A DNA stretch of 64,000 bases from JAWAAW01 sp964353335 (GCA_964353335.1 CAYGVI010000003.1:423934-487933); one strand, 5' to 3'. Positions 41,377 through 50,973 are shown, counted from the first letter of the stretch. Program-made: numbers and translations. Notes: a model not told the origin generated them from the sequence alone.

Positions 41377-44300
41377 ATGCCCGAAAACGCAGTGTTTGCG
41401 GTAGTGAACGACGCGAATGGTGACATTGATTTTCTCAGGAATCTTTTCTCAAAGCTTCCGCAGGCGGTCAGCAATGAAACAGAGAAAAAACTGGACTTAA
41501 TTGCGCTTATCGGAAACACTCCTGGCTCGCAAATGAGCACTGAAGAGCTCAAGGAATTTGACGAGCGCGCATGGCAATTGCTTTGTGACGAGTTTAATGC
41601 CAACCGCGAAGGCTGGCAAAAGAAAAAAGTAATGAATGCCGCAGACCTTGGCAGCATTTACGCAGTTGACCCTTGCGGCAATCCTGCCAGCAAGCCTTTT
41701 AGGCATTACATCGGCGCTGTTGACACAGGCGGAATCCCTGTGGAAGGGATTCTTGTTCCGAGGTTCCGTAAATTCTACCGCGACCTTGGCGAGGCAATGA
41801 GGACTGCGAGGGGCGAGGGAATAAAAGTCAAGGTTATGGGAAACAATATCTTCCAAGTAGAGGCGCTTTCATCAGACAGTTATCTTGACTGGCAGAAGGT
41901 TGTAATCAACAGGCTGGGCATAACCAGCTCAGGGCTTGATGAAATCACAGATGCTGCTGATGCGCCGCTGCTCGCTTATCGCAGCGGAAAATCAATTGAA
42001 GAGGACGAAGCTCTGAAAAGCACGTTCTTTTCAGATATGAAGGAATCAGGCGTGATTATATGCAATTCAAACATACCTTCCAAGGAAAGGCTTATGACCG
42101 GCGAACGCTACATGATTATTGCAGGTCAAAAAAATCCAATTGCGCACGGCAAAATCGCGATACGCGAATCAAACTACCTCCCAAGCAAGATTTTTGACGA
42201 GATTGCCCACAAGCTTCCGCACTCGCCTGTGGGTGTTTATGTTTTCGACGGCAGGGCAGGCGCGCACTTGCAGTTTGTCTGGCATACTGAGACAGGCGCG
42301 TTCCAAAAGGCATCAAAACACAACTTCAGGCTTCATGAGGACGCTGATGCAGAACAGACACGGAATTTCAGCGGTGAACGCGTGCCTATTCGTCCGCCGG
42401 ATGCAGACACTCCTCCCCCGGTTCCGAGCAGTGAACCAGCCCATTTCTCGCAGCCTGAAGCCGGCCAGGGAACACGGCCTTTGGCTCTTGAAGCGAGAAT
42501 TCAGCAACTTGAAGGGCAGCTGGCTGCCGCTGAAAAAATACAGGGGCAGCTTGAGGATGAGAATGAAGCGATTGTAAGCAGGTCAATGAGGGTTATTGGA
42601 AAAGTAAAGCGGTGGGCCACTGAAAGAGTTGCAGCTGCAAAGAAGGATGCAGATGATGCAGATGCCTACCTGATGGATCACGTTGATGTTTTTACTCTTG
42701 TCAAGGATCTTGATGGTTATGTGACTGAGAAACATCCTGAATTCAAAGGAAAAAAGCCTGTTGAAAGGGTTCTTGGATACTTGAAATGGTTCACTGGTCT
42801 GGGAGCAACCATTGACGAGCTGAGGGCAAAGGCACAGGAGGGGCTTTCTTCAAAGGCAAGGGTCAGTGAGCTCGAGCAGCAAATTGGTGCTAAAAATCAG
42901 GAGTTTGAATCAATACAATCGCTCTATGAGCAGGCAGTTGAGCCTCTTGCCAAGCGCCTGAAGGCAATATGTGGCGGCAGAATCCAGGCTGAAAATCCCC
43001 GCGATATACTGGAACAGGTTGCAGGGCTTGTCCAAAGCGGCGAGTTTGAACCTGAATCTGATGATAAGTTGAAGCAGCAGTACGAAGCGTTTGAGCGGCA
43101 GCGTGTTGGATACGAACAGTCTGCTGCGAAAATACAGGAAGGGCACAAAAAGGCGCGCGAAGCTGACAAAAAGGAACATGATGCAGAAATTGAGAGGCTC
43201 ACCAGCGAGCAAGTCACACAATTGAATTCCCGTAATGATGATGTTGATAGCGCACGCGAAGAGCGCGACCAGGAAAAAGAAAAAGCATTGAACCTGGAAA
43301 GAACTGCTGAAAGAAAACAAAAAGAACACGCAGCGCTTGAACAACGACTTGAAACCGCAGCCACAGAACTTGAAGCACTGCGAAAAGGCCAGCCAGACGC
43401 CGGAGAATTATCCAAGCTCAGGCAGGGGCGCGAAGCTGACAAACAGACGTATGATACCGAAATCGCTGCCAAACAAAAGGAAATTGACAGCCACAAAACC
43501 GAGTTGGAAACCAGGCGCAAGAAGCTTGAACACGCAGACAAAATGTTCGGCGCAGTTGCGAAAATCATTGAATCTGTTGCTCCCTATCTGAAAACAAGGT
43601 TTGGAAACAAACTGGTTGAAACAGACCCCATGAAAGTACTTGTAGAATTCAAAACTAAGGCGCTGAAGGCAGGAGATGAGCCAGGAGCAGGCGAAATTGA
43701 GAAGCGCATTGCAGAAATTGAAGCACAGCGTGCGGCTCTTGAACAAGAAAACAACAAACTGAAAGGCGATTATGCGACAGCCCAAACAAGTATTGGGCAA
43801 GTCAAGAATGCTGCTGAACTCCAGCTTACAGAAGTGCGAAAGGGCTATGATGAACAGCTTGCTGTAAAAGTAAGGGAATACGCTGCCCTTGAACAGAGGC
43901 GCCAAACCTCAGAACAAAAGTATGGCAAGGCTGTGGAGGATCGCACTGATCTTGAAGAACGGTTGAAAAAGACGCGCGAAGAACATGGCAAAGCGCTTGG
44001 TGAACAGCGCACAGGCTTTGAAAAACAGCTTGGCGATGCGCGCAAGCAGTATGAAGCAGACCTTAAACGCGCAAGGGAAGAGAAAGGCGAGCCAGACACT
44101 AAGCTTGCTGCAAAAGTTACTGAGCTTGAACAGAAGCTGGAGAAAGCAGGCAAGGACTTGGCTGCAAATCGCAAAAAAATGCAGGAAGCGCATGCAAAAG
44201 CTCTTGCAGAAAAGGACAAGTCACACACTGATGCTCTTACAAGGAAGGACACTCAGCGCGAGGCAATGGAGACTCAGTATCGCCGCGAAGTTGGGAAGAA

Positions 44301-45174
44301 GGATCAGGAATTGCAGGAGAAGGCAGATGAAATATTGCGCATTCGCAGGAATGCTGCAGCGCCTGACGACCTTGTCGCGATTGTGCGCAACTGGGCATCA
44401 GCCCATCCTGTGAAGGCGCCAAGGGTCAATATCCCGAAAGGAGCGCGCTTTGAAAAAGTGCTGGAAGGCATGCGGGCAAGAATTGAGAAAAACAAGGCAT
44501 ATGATAATTTCAAGGAGCCACTGCTTGAAGCTTATGACGCGATGCTGCACGGCGGCGGTTATGCAAAGCGCATCAATAACCTGAAGGAAGTTATCGGCAG
44601 TAATGCATGCGAACTGGTGAATACGCGAGCGAACCGCGAGCTCAGGACACTTGTCGCGGTAAGCAGGATGTATCTTGGCAGGACTTCATTTGCGAAGAAC
44701 AATCCGAAGGAATATGCCCTGCTTTGCGAGCTCCAGTCAGGTCTGCCATTGGGCTATGTTGCCTCATTGTGGGACCAAATCCGCGCCATTGAAAATGACA
44801 AGGATGAGCTTGAGGGCAGGATTTCAAGGCTGCACGACGATTACAACTCAGCACGCTCAATAGCAGACTACGCAGACAAAGCACTGTATGCTTCGACAGG
44901 GCTTTCTGGCAATGCAAAAATCAGGAAGCTTCAGTATGCGTGCAGGAACTACAGGGTGGCGCGCGAGGGTGTTCCATTTGATGCTGCAAAGCAGAACTGC
45001 TCTTTCAATATTGGAATGTGCCTTGCATTGATTGCAAGCGAAACGCACAATGAGGATAAGTTTGAGGAAGCACTAAGCGAGTTTAAGCTGGCGCCAAAGA
45101 GTGCTTCGAGAAAAGACTGGATGGATTATTGCAAAGGGGAGATTAAATTTGCGCCGGTCGCACGGGTGGCATAG
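41377..45174 (+). CDS. Giant coiled-coil protein, 1265 residues
   Basis: Largest gene of the window. Residues 1-320 look globular: FAVVNDANGDIDFLRNLFSK and LDLIALIGNTPG resemble a metallophosphoesterase core whose metal ligands are lost (tentative). About 370-1010 is almost continuous charged coiled coil with breaks near 430-520 and 705-745. The last 250 residues are helical and conserved-looking (YAKRINNLKEVIGSNACELV). There is no signal or membrane segment. It could be an SMC-like or cytoskeletal scaffold; no ATPase motif is visible. TATA CCTTTAAAAC lies 29 nt before ATG. Confidence 0.8.
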   Translation: MPENAVFAVVNDANGDIDFLRNLFSKLPQAVSNETEKKLDLIALIGNTPGSQMSTEELKEFDERAWQLLCDEFNANREGWQKKKVMNAADLGSIYAVDPCGNPASKPFRHYIGAVDTGGIPVEGILVPRFRKFYRDLGEAMRTARGEGIKVKVMGNNIFQVEALSSDSYLDWQKVVINRLGITSSGLDEITDAADAPLLAYRSGKSIEEDEALKSTFFSDMKESGVIICNSNIPSKERLMTGERYMIIAGQKNPIAHGKIAIRESNYLPSKIFDEIAHKLPHSPVGVYVFDGRAGAHLQFVWHTETGAFQKASKHNFRLHEDADAEQTRNFSGERVPIRPPDADTPPPVPSSEPAHFSQPEAGQGTRPLALEARIQQLEGQLAAAEKIQGQLEDENEAIVSRSMRVIGKVKRWATERVAAAKKDADDADAYLMDHVDVFTLVKDLDGYVTEKHPEFKGKKPVERVLGYLKWFTGLGATIDELRAKAQEGLSSKARVSELEQQIGAKNQEFESIQSLYEQAVEPLAKRLKAICGGRIQAENPRDILEQVAGLVQSGEFEPESDDKLKQQYEAFERQRVGYEQSAAKIQEGHKKAREADKKEHDAEIERLTSEQVTQLNSRNDDVDSAREERDQEKEKALNLERTAERKQKEHAALEQRLETAATELEALRKGQPDAGELSKLRQGREADKQTYDTEIAAKQKEIDSHKTELETRRKKLEHADKMFGAVAKIIESVAPYLKTRFGNKLVETDPMKVLVEFKTKALKAGDEPGAGEIEKRIAEIEAQRAALEQENNKLKGDYATAQTSIGQVKNAAELQLTEVRKGYDEQLAVKVREYAALEQRRQTSEQKYGKAVEDRTDLEERLKKTREEHGKALGEQRTGFEKQLGDARKQYEADLKRAREEKGEPDTKLAAKVTELEQKLEKAGKDLAANRKKMQEAHAKALAEKDKSHTDALTRKDTQREAMETQYRREVGKKDQELQEKADEILRIRRNAAAPDDLVAIVRNWASAHPVKAPRVNIPKGARFEKVLEGMRARIEKNKAYDNFKEPLLEAYDAMLHGGGYAKRINNLKEVIGSNACELVNTRANRELRTLVAVSRMYLGRTSFAKNNPKEYALLCELQSGLPLGYVASLWDQIRAIENDKDELEGRISRLHDDYNSARSIADYADKALYASTGLSGNAKIRKLQYACRNYRVAREGVPFDAAKQNCSFNIGMCLALIASETHNEDKFEEALSEFKLAPKSASRKDWMDYCKGEIKFAPVARVA

Positions 45175-47398
45175 GCCTTCTTAGCACAGTTATTCCTGCA
45201 AGCGCATTGATGGCTGCATCAAGCTGGTCTGCAAGCCTGAGAAGCTTGTTTTTGACTGCATCTGTGATTATCTGGCCTGACACCATCACTGTCTTTTTCT
45301 TTCTGAGAGTCTCAATAACTTCCTTGTTGATTGTTTCCTGCAGGTTCACAAGCACAGGCAGGACTGCTGTTTGCTCATATCTCTCAAACGTCTTGAGGTT
45401 TTGTTCCAGCTCCCTGAGTGTCCTTGATTCTGCAGGGCTGTTTTGCATCATTAGCCTTGTGCGGACATGCTCTGCTGCAGTGTGAATCTCATTGATTATT
45501 CTCTGTGAAACACTCGCAGCATCAATATCAAATCTTGCCTCTTCAACAGCCTTTTGTATTGCGTCCAAAAATGCCTGTTCTGATTTTGCGTCTATTGTCT
45601 TTTGGCCGCTCTTTCTCTTTACTGATTCTGCAAATACAATTCTGTTAATAACATCGCGCGTCTGGGCTGCGAGGCTGGCCAGGAGGCGCCTTTGTTTGTC
45701 GATGTTTCTAATTATCTCGTCAATTTCAGGAACAAGAACTACGGCTGCAGGCGGCTGGACAGGGGCTGGCGCGCGCCTTCTGGCAGGTACCGGTGCTTGA
45801 ACCCTTGCTGCAGGCGGCACAGCAACCCTTCCTGCGATTGCCGCTCTTCTCTCGTTAATTGCAGCCTGCAATGCCAAAATGCCGCTTTCAACAGCATCAA
45901 GTGCCTTTTTGACAAGCCCTTCGAAAATCTCTTTCCAGTGCTTTATCTCTGCCTGGATTTCCTTGACCTGCGCCGTGTTGAATGTGGATGCTGCAGTGAA
46001 TGCCTGGCACTTGGCAGTTATCTGGCCCAGCTTGTTTTCAAGCCACTCAATCAGTTGAATCACTTCGCGTCTGAGCGCCTCTGCCTCTTCTGGCGTTCTT
46101 GCCGCGCCTTCTTTTCTGATAAACGCCCTGATTGAATTTTTCATGGCATTAATGTCCACTTCATTTATGCTTTTTATCGCATCATCGTAAAGCGACTGCA
46201 GCTGCGCGTCTTTAAGCACAAGGAGGTGCTTTTCAAGGCGCAAAATTATATCATTTAATTGCTTCAATGAATTCTCAAGGATTTGGAGATCTCGCTTCAG
46301 GAGCGCAAGCTTCACAAGCAGTTCTGCCTGCTCAGGCCTTCCTGCAAATGTTTTTACTTCCTTCTCAATCGCTTCAACCATCTGCCCATACTGCACCATG
46401 GTGGTCCTGATTTCACTGTAATACTTCTTGAGAATTGCTTCTATCGCTGCTTTCAGGCCCATTATCTTGGCAATGGCTGTCTTTTGTCCCTGTATTGCCT
46501 TGATTATTGATTCAATCCTTACAATAAGGTCAGTGATGTGCGCTTCTGTGTTCTTGGAGTCGCCCTGCTCAGCTGACTTGATTGCATTTTCCGCGTCTGC
46601 AATTGCAAGGTTCAATGCCTGCAGGATGTTTGCATTTCTGATATCAATATCATTGGTGGCATTGCTTGCGGAATTGACATTCACATTGATGTTGTTAATA
46701 TCCTGCCCAAGTCGTTCTCCAGGGTTTGGCGGAACAGGGGGTACAGGTCCTGGTGGTACGGGTGGAACAGGTTCTGGCGGGACAGGTTCAGGTGGAACTG
46801 GTTCTGGCGGTTCAGGTGGTCTTGGTTCTGGCGGGGTTGGTCTAGGTTCTGGTCCTGGTGCCCCTCTGAGCTTTGGCAAAAACAGCCAGAGTATGAACAA
46901 AAAGATGAGTATTGGCGCGAGAAGGGAGAGGAAGCCGAACAGGTTCCTTACTGTCTCGCTGTTTGATGTCACAAACCACGAGTCCATAATCATCCACGCC
47001 AGCAGTGCGCAGATTAGCCCTGCGACAAGCGGTGGAACATGGAGCTTTTTCAGCATGACGAAAAGTACTGCCCCAAGCAGGGCGGCAGATGCGACTGTTG
47101 TCAGCCAGTATTGGAACAAGGTTATTCCTGCTGCGCGCAGTGCGAACGCCGCAGAGGCGCCAAGGATGATTCCAAGGATTGCGCCGAACTTCCTGCCTGC
47201 GCCTTTCTTTCCTTCACCAACTCCGCCTTCGCCCCTTTCAAAAATCATAGAGCCGAGAGGCGCGAGAAGCGCAGCGAACAATCCGCAAAGGAGTATGAGG
47301 TCAACAAAGAAGCTGAATCCAGGGTTGCTGGCATACATTTGGGGGATGTCAGGCAAAGAACTCATCAATGGTATGTTCTGGAGTCCTGCGCGTACCAT
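45143..47398 (-). CDS. Polytopic membrane protein with Pro linker and coiled-coil cytoplasmic domain
   Basis: A 751-residue protein. Five or so helices lie in residues 28-200, followed by a 50-residue linker of P-P-E-P-V and P-P-V-P-P-G units (about 205-255) and a mainly helical domain from 260 to the end, with a second Pro/Ala linker about 570-590. The helical parts have long heptad runs. It converges on the giant coiled-coil gene with 32 nt overlap. A membrane-to-scaffold tether is possible. ATG 47365 is an alternative start. Confidence 0.75.
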   Translation of the reverse strand: MVRAGLQNIPLMSSLPDIPQMYASNPGFSFFVDLILLCGLFAALLAPLGSMIFERGEGGVGEGKKGAGRKFGAILGIILGASAAFALRAAGITLFQYWLTTVASAALLGAVLFVMLKKLHVPPLVAGLICALLAWMIMDSWFVTSNSETVRNLFGFLSLLAPILIFLFILWLFLPKLRGAPGPEPRPTPPEPRPPEPPEPVPPEPVPPEPVPPVPPGPVPPVPPNPGERLGQDINNINVNVNSASNATNDIDIRNANILQALNLAIADAENAIKSAEQGDSKNTEAHITDLIVRIESIIKAIQGQKTAIAKIMGLKAAIEAILKKYYSEIRTTMVQYGQMVEAIEKEVKTFAGRPEQAELLVKLALLKRDLQILENSLKQLNDIILRLEKHLLVLKDAQLQSLYDDAIKSINEVDINAMKNSIRAFIRKEGAARTPEEAEALRREVIQLIEWLENKLGQITAKCQAFTAASTFNTAQVKEIQAEIKHWKEIFEGLVKKALDAVESGILALQAAINERRAAIAGRVAVPPAARVQAPVPARRRAPAPVQPPAAVVLVPEIDEIIRNIDKQRRLLASLAAQTRDVINRIVFAESVKRKSGQKTIDAKSEQAFLDAIQKAVEEARFDIDAASVSQRIINEIHTAAEHVRTRLMMQNSPAESRTLRELEQNLKTFERYEQTAVLPVLVNLQETINKEVIETLRKKKTVMVSGQIITDAVKNKLLRLADQLDAAINALAGITVLRRPMPPVRPAQI

Positions 47399-47499
47399 AG
47401 TCTGTCAACTCTTTTAGTCTGCGTTCGTCAACTGTGTATATAAATATTTTGGCGAATACCCTCTATATTGAGTAACCGAAAAGCTTATATAGTAGTATT

Positions 47500-47511
47500 C
47501 ACTACGTAGTG
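47500..47511. promoter_or_regulatory. Palindromic operator candidate
   Basis: CACTACGTAGTG is a perfect 12-bp palindrome located 15-20 nt after TATA CTTATATAG (47484-47492), so it would cover the transcription start of the gene at 47530. GTAGT/ACTAC (47493-47505) overlaps it. Confidence 0.45.
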
Positions 47512-47529
47512 ACAACAAAGGTGATAACT

Positions 47530-48087
47530 ATGCCAAATCCACAACCAGTTCCCGTACAAGGGGGAGCGCCTCAGGGCGCACAGAATACTAATCCTCAGCA
47601 GTCCATACGCGATTATTTCGGGAGCCTTAGCCCTATGACAAGGCTTGCTGCCGGAACAATTGCATTGATTGGCGCTGCTTACATGCTTACAGGACCATTT
47701 CCAAGGCACTTCTTTTACCGCAACCCGACTGCACAGGTACAAAGGGTTCAGGGAAAACAGGCTTCTGGCGATGAAGTTCAGAACACGCCTTACGCAATCA
47801 ACAACAAGAACGAAATCCGCTTTATTGACGGTACTGTTGTTTCCTGCGATGATGTCGAGACAGCATCACGCGCCGCAATCCAATACGACCTTGTAATTGA
47901 CAATTTGCCGAAAACAAAAACGCTTTATGACCAGGCAAGGAGCGCAAAGCTTTCAATGTATGAAGCTATAAAAGACGGCCACATTTCAAGGCAGGAAATG
48001 GGGCTGGCGCCGAAGCCGGTCAGCGAGGTTAAGCCTGCTGAGGCACAGTACGGCAAATGCACAATCCACAAGACGAGAGGGGAATAA
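47530..48087 (+). CDS. Hypothetical protein with one membrane helix
   Basis: A 185-residue protein. A polar Pro/Gln-rich N-terminus (about 35 residues), one helix (about 46-62, LAAGTIALIGAAYMLTG) and a soluble C-terminal domain (EIRFIDGTVVSCDDVETASR). ATG 47530 with GGTGAT 5 nt upstream is chosen over the GTG at 47509. It pairs with the next gene at a 1-nt gap; both may form a complex. Confidence 0.6.
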   Translation: MPNPQPVPVQGGAPQGAQNTNPQQSIRDYFGSLSPMTRLAAGTIALIGAAYMLTGPFPRHFFYRNPTAQVQRVQGKQASGDEVQNTPYAINNKNEIRFIDGTVVSCDDVETASRAAIQYDLVIDNLPKTKTLYDQARSAKLSMYEAIKDGHISRQEMGLAPKPVSEVKPAEAQYGKCTIHKTRGE

Positions 48088-48088
48088 A

Positions 48089-48565
48089 ATGCCGCTTATT
48101 CAAAAGTTAAAAAATACAGCAGCCGCGGTTTGGAATCAGAAGAAAAAGGCAGCAATTGCCACAGCCTGCGCTTTCACGATTTCAGTCTGTTACCATGGTT
48201 TTCCTGATACCATGGGCTACCTGTGGTATGCAGGCAAGGAAACAGCAAAGTTTGGCGCAGACATTTTCTGGAATGGCGCCAAGCGTGTTTTTCCGAGCGG
48301 GGACAGCCGCAGTTACATCAAATTTGAATATGGCGGCAAGACATCCTGGTTGGACGTTCCTGCGCCTTATGCGGCAAGAATTGAGGAACTTGCCAACAAG
48401 TACCCACATGGTTCAGAGGTTCACCAGGTTATGTATGACACCGATAATGCTGACTCCAAGGCGGACGGGGTTGCAACCGCACTGAATATTGAGAACATCC
48501 TGCTTAACAAGTTGAATACTGACAAGACGCCAAGGGCGACGATACATAGGGAAAAACCCAAATAG
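48089..48565 (+). CDS. Hypothetical protein, partner of the preceding gene
   Basis: A 158-residue protein. Basic N-terminus, a weak hydrophobic segment (AAIATACAFTISVCYHGF, about 22-38), then an alpha/beta domain (YIKFEYGGKTSWLDVPAPYA). The last third is polar. Layout resembles the preceding protein: short tail, one helix, small domain. No family recognised. Confidence 0.6.
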   Translation: MPLIQKLKNTAAAVWNQKKKAAIATACAFTISVCYHGFPDTMGYLWYAGKETAKFGADIFWNGAKRVFPSGDSRSYIKFEYGGKTSWLDVPAPYAARIEELANKYPHGSEVHQVMYDTDNADSKADGVATALNIENILLNKLNTDKTPRATIHREKPK

Positions 48566-48615
48566 GATTTTTTTCAAAGAAAACGTTTATATATTAGCAT
48601 TTGCCCTGCGTAGTT

Positions 48616-49047
48616 ATGGCAGCAGCAACAGCGGCATTGATGGTTATTCCGCCAATTATCGCGGGCATTATTATCGGCATTTACGAGATTATTCTCCTGC
48701 ACCGCGACGTCACTGTACCGACGCACAGGTTCGGGCACGGCATTCACGCTGTTGTTTTCGCAATCATTGCCTGCTTCGTGACAATGAACACGCCGTGGGT
48801 TTTGCAGAATTTCTCATTCCTTCAGGGCATACCGTACATGTCTGCAATAACGTTGCAGATTATTGTCGGAATAATAACAATGGTCAAGATTCACGGAGTC
48901 AGCGCTGCAATCAAGACAAGTATGGGCGGAATGTCCCTTGGGCTTAGAGAGACCTGGTTCCACAGCGCAATGGTCGCTGCTCTTGTCGTCGCAGCGCCTT
49001 ATGTCTGGCCTTTTGTGGCTCCTGTTCTGCCTTCTTGGGCTAAGTGA
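48616..49047 (+). CDS. Four-helix membrane protein
   Basis: A 143-residue protein with helices at about 5-27, 44-64, 74-94 and 118-138, and a conserved-looking loop HRDVTVPTHRFGHGIHAV rich in His. Similar small proteins occur in DPANN genomes without known function. GTTTATATATTAG is 20-30 nt before the ATG (leaderless). Confidence 0.65.
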   Translation: MAAATAALMVIPPIIAGIIIGIYEIILLHRDVTVPTHRFGHGIHAVVFAIIACFVTMNTPWVLQNFSFLQGIPYMSAITLQIIVGIITMVKIHGVSAAIKTSMGGMSLGLRETWFHSAMVAALVVAAPYVWPFVAPVLPSWAK

Positions 49048-49089
49048 TAAAAATACCTGCTTTCTCTCACGTGTGTGGAGGGCTGCTTT

Positions 49090-50172
49090 ATGAACAAACA
49101 ATACCGCGTTGGAATCATCGCCGCAACAGGCGCAGTCGGACAGAGGGCAATAGATTTTTTGATTGGACATCCTAATTTCAAGGTGACCCATCTCGCAGCA
49201 TCAAAGGAATCGCCGAATTATGTTGAGGCTGTCAAGGAGCGCGGGTGGGGAATAATTGAGCACGATATCCCTGAAGATATCGCAAGGATGAAGGTTCACG
49301 ACGCTAAAGATATCAGCTCTGCCATAGCAAACTGCGACTTTGTTTTCAGCACGCTTGACACTGCGCCTGCAAAAGAGCTTGAGCCAGCATATGCTGAAGT
49401 GATGCCTGTTGTCTCAACATCTGCCGCATTCAGGTGGGATCCTTTTGTGCCTATGGTGATTCCAGAGGTGAACTCCGAGCATTTGCAGGTTATTCCGCTG
49501 CAGCAGAAAAGATACAACTGGAAAGGCTGGATGGTTACAAAGCCAAACTGCAGCCTGCAGTCATATGTGCAGCTTTTCAAGCCTCTTATTGACAAAGGCT
49601 ACCCTCCCAAGGCTATCGTGCTGGCAACACTCCAGGCGCTTAGCGGAGCAGGCCGCCCTGGTGAGTCTGCGATTGACTTTACTGACAACTGGCGGCCGTA
49701 TATAGGCGGCGAAGAGGAAAAGACCACAAAAGAGCCGTTGAAAATCCTCGGCCATGTTACAGCAGATGGAATAAAGAATTATGAAGGGCTTAAAATATCC
49801 GCAACCTGCACGAGGGTGAATGTTACAGAAGGACATGGCGCCCTAATGTGGTTTGATTTTGCTGACAAGAAGCCAGAGCTTGAGGAGATAATCTCTCTTT
49901 GGGAGAATTTCAGGGCGCTTCCGCAGCAGTACAATTTGCCTTCTGCGCCTGCAAAGCCGATAATTTACCGCAGGGAAGCCACAAGGCCACAGCCAAAATA
50001 TGACAGGGATACTGCCAAAGGAATGGTGCTCACTGTTGGCAGGCTGGAAAAGGACAGTGTATTTGATTACAAGGCTGTCGGCTTGTCGCACAACACAAAG
50101 CGCGGAGCTGCAGGCGGTGCTGTCCTTACAGCAGAACTGCTCGCTGAGCTTGGATATTTTGACAAGAAGTAA
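49090..50172 (+). CDS. asd: Aspartate-semialdehyde dehydrogenase
   Basis: Reduces aspartyl phosphate to aspartate semialdehyde for lysine, threonine and methionine. NADP loop AATGAVGQR, active-site C154 in KPNCSLQS, SGAGRPG, and the R-V-N-V...G-H motif with catalytic His are present over 360 residues. GGAGG 8-12 nt upstream supports ATG 49090. No other pathway gene is in the window, so its purpose in a presumably auxotrophic cell is unclear. Confidence 0.95.
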   Translation: MNKQYRVGIIAATGAVGQRAIDFLIGHPNFKVTHLAASKESPNYVEAVKERGWGIIEHDIPEDIARMKVHDAKDISSAIANCDFVFSTLDTAPAKELEPAYAEVMPVVSTSAAFRWDPFVPMVIPEVNSEHLQVIPLQQKRYNWKGWMVTKPNCSLQSYVQLFKPLIDKGYPPKAIVLATLQALSGAGRPGESAIDFTDNWRPYIGGEEEKTTKEPLKILGHVTADGIKNYEGLKISATCTRVNVTEGHGALMWFDFADKKPELEEIISLWENFRALPQQYNLPSAPAKPIIYRREATRPQPKYDRDTAKGMVLTVGRLEKDSVFDYKAVGLSHNTKRGAAGGAVLTAELLAELGYFDKK

Positions 50173-50180
50173 GAAAACAA

Positions 50181-50444
50181 TTATTCAATCTTGACTACTT
50201 CGCCGAGGCTTTGCCCTGGCATTCCTGTCTCGAAGATTGCCCTGACAGCTCCCTTGCCGCCGTGGATTGCAGCAATCTTTCCTTTCAGCTGCTTCTTGTT
50301 TTTGCCAGGGGATGTCCAGATTACTGTCTTTCCGACAAGGGCTTTTGCCTTGTCCTTGGTGTCAACAGTGTCGACAACAATTATCATGTGGTTTCCTCTC
50401 TTTCTTCGGAAAGTTCCCCTGAATGCACTTATTCTTGCTTCCAT
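50181..50444 (-). CDS. rpl35ae: 50S ribosomal protein L35Ae
   Basis: An 87-residue protein matching archaeal L35Ae: ISAFRGTFRRKRGNHMIIVV and KGKIAAIHGGKGAVRAIFETG...PGQSLG. The TATA TTTAAA centred 26 nt upstream indicates leaderless transcription and belongs to the repeat shared with rpo11. Convergent with asd. Confidence 0.92.
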   Translation of the reverse strand: MEARISAFRGTFRRKRGNHMIIVVDTVDTKDKAKALVGKTVIWTSPGKNKKQLKGKIAAIHGGKGAVRAIFETGMPGQSLGEVVKIE

Positions 50445-50464
50445 AACATTGCAGAATTCAGGGT

Positions 50465-50520
50465 CTGTTTAAAAAGGTTGTGCAAGCAACCTTCGTCAGC
50501 TTTGCTGACCGCTAGCTTGC
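50465..50520 (-). repeat. Promoter-embedded palindromic repeat, copy B
   Basis: Holds the rpl35ae TATA (50468-50473), stem GGTTGT-GCAA-GCAACC, stem GTCAGC-TTT-GCTGAC, then CGCTAGCTTGC. Matches copy A with a 1-nt indel and compensated stem 1. It fills the space up to the stop codon of the Lrp-type gene. Confidence 0.75.
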
Positions 50521-50969
50521 TAGTATGACGACAGGGAAATCATTGTCTGGGTTTTGTCAACGCCTGCCACATGGCGAAGCTTTCTGACGACAAATTCATT
50601 GAGCTCGTCAAGGTCTTTTGCGCGGACTTTTACAAGCATGTCTGCTCCGCCTGTGAGAATGCTGACTTCCTCGACATCAGGCATTCCCCTGATTTCCTTT
50701 GCTGCGTCCTCCTGCTGGACTTTTCCTCCTGTCGGCAGGATGTATTCAAAAGAAACAAGGATAAAAGCGAGGATTTGCTTGCCTGCTTTTCTCCAGTCAA
50801 TGTCAGCAGTGTAGCGCCTGATTATGCCAAGCTGTTCGAGTTTTTTAATCCTGTTGTGCACTGTTGTCGGCGGAAGCCCTGTTTCTTTCGCAAGGCTTTG
50901 CACTGACAGCTTGGAATTCTCCTTAATCAGTCTTAACAGCTTTTGGTCATTATTATCCAATTTATTCAT
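50520..50969 (-). CDS. Lrp/AsnC-family transcription regulator
   Basis: A 149-residue protein. N-terminal helix-turn-helix (LDNNDQKLLRLIKENSKLSV, ETGLPPTTVHNRIKKLEQLG), then the RAM/AsnC ligand and octamer domain (DVEEVSILTGGADMLVKVRA). ATG 50969 is chosen: TATA centred 26 nt upstream. The longer ATG 50990 would lie only 5 nt from the TATA. A perfect palindrome at the start site suggests autoregulation. Confidence 0.93.
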   Translation of the reverse strand: MNKLDNNDQKLLRLIKENSKLSVQSLAKETGLPPTTVHNRIKKLEQLGIIRRYTADIDWRKAGKQILAFILVSFEYILPTGGKVQQEDAAKEIRGMPDVEEVSILTGGADMLVKVRAKDLDELNEFVVRKLRHVAGVDKTQTMISLSSY

Positions 50970-50973
50970 AAAA

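Noticed and set aside
42924..44252. Ser/Cys/Phe-rich minus-strand open frames
   Set aside because: Antisense of the Glu/Lys/Ala-rich coiled coil of the 1265-residue protein.
46428..47417. Gly/Thr/Ser-rich plus-strand open frame of about 330 codons
   Set aside because: It is the antisense of the proline-rich linker and membrane helices of the 45143-47398 gene; the minus frame has better start, composition and domain structure.
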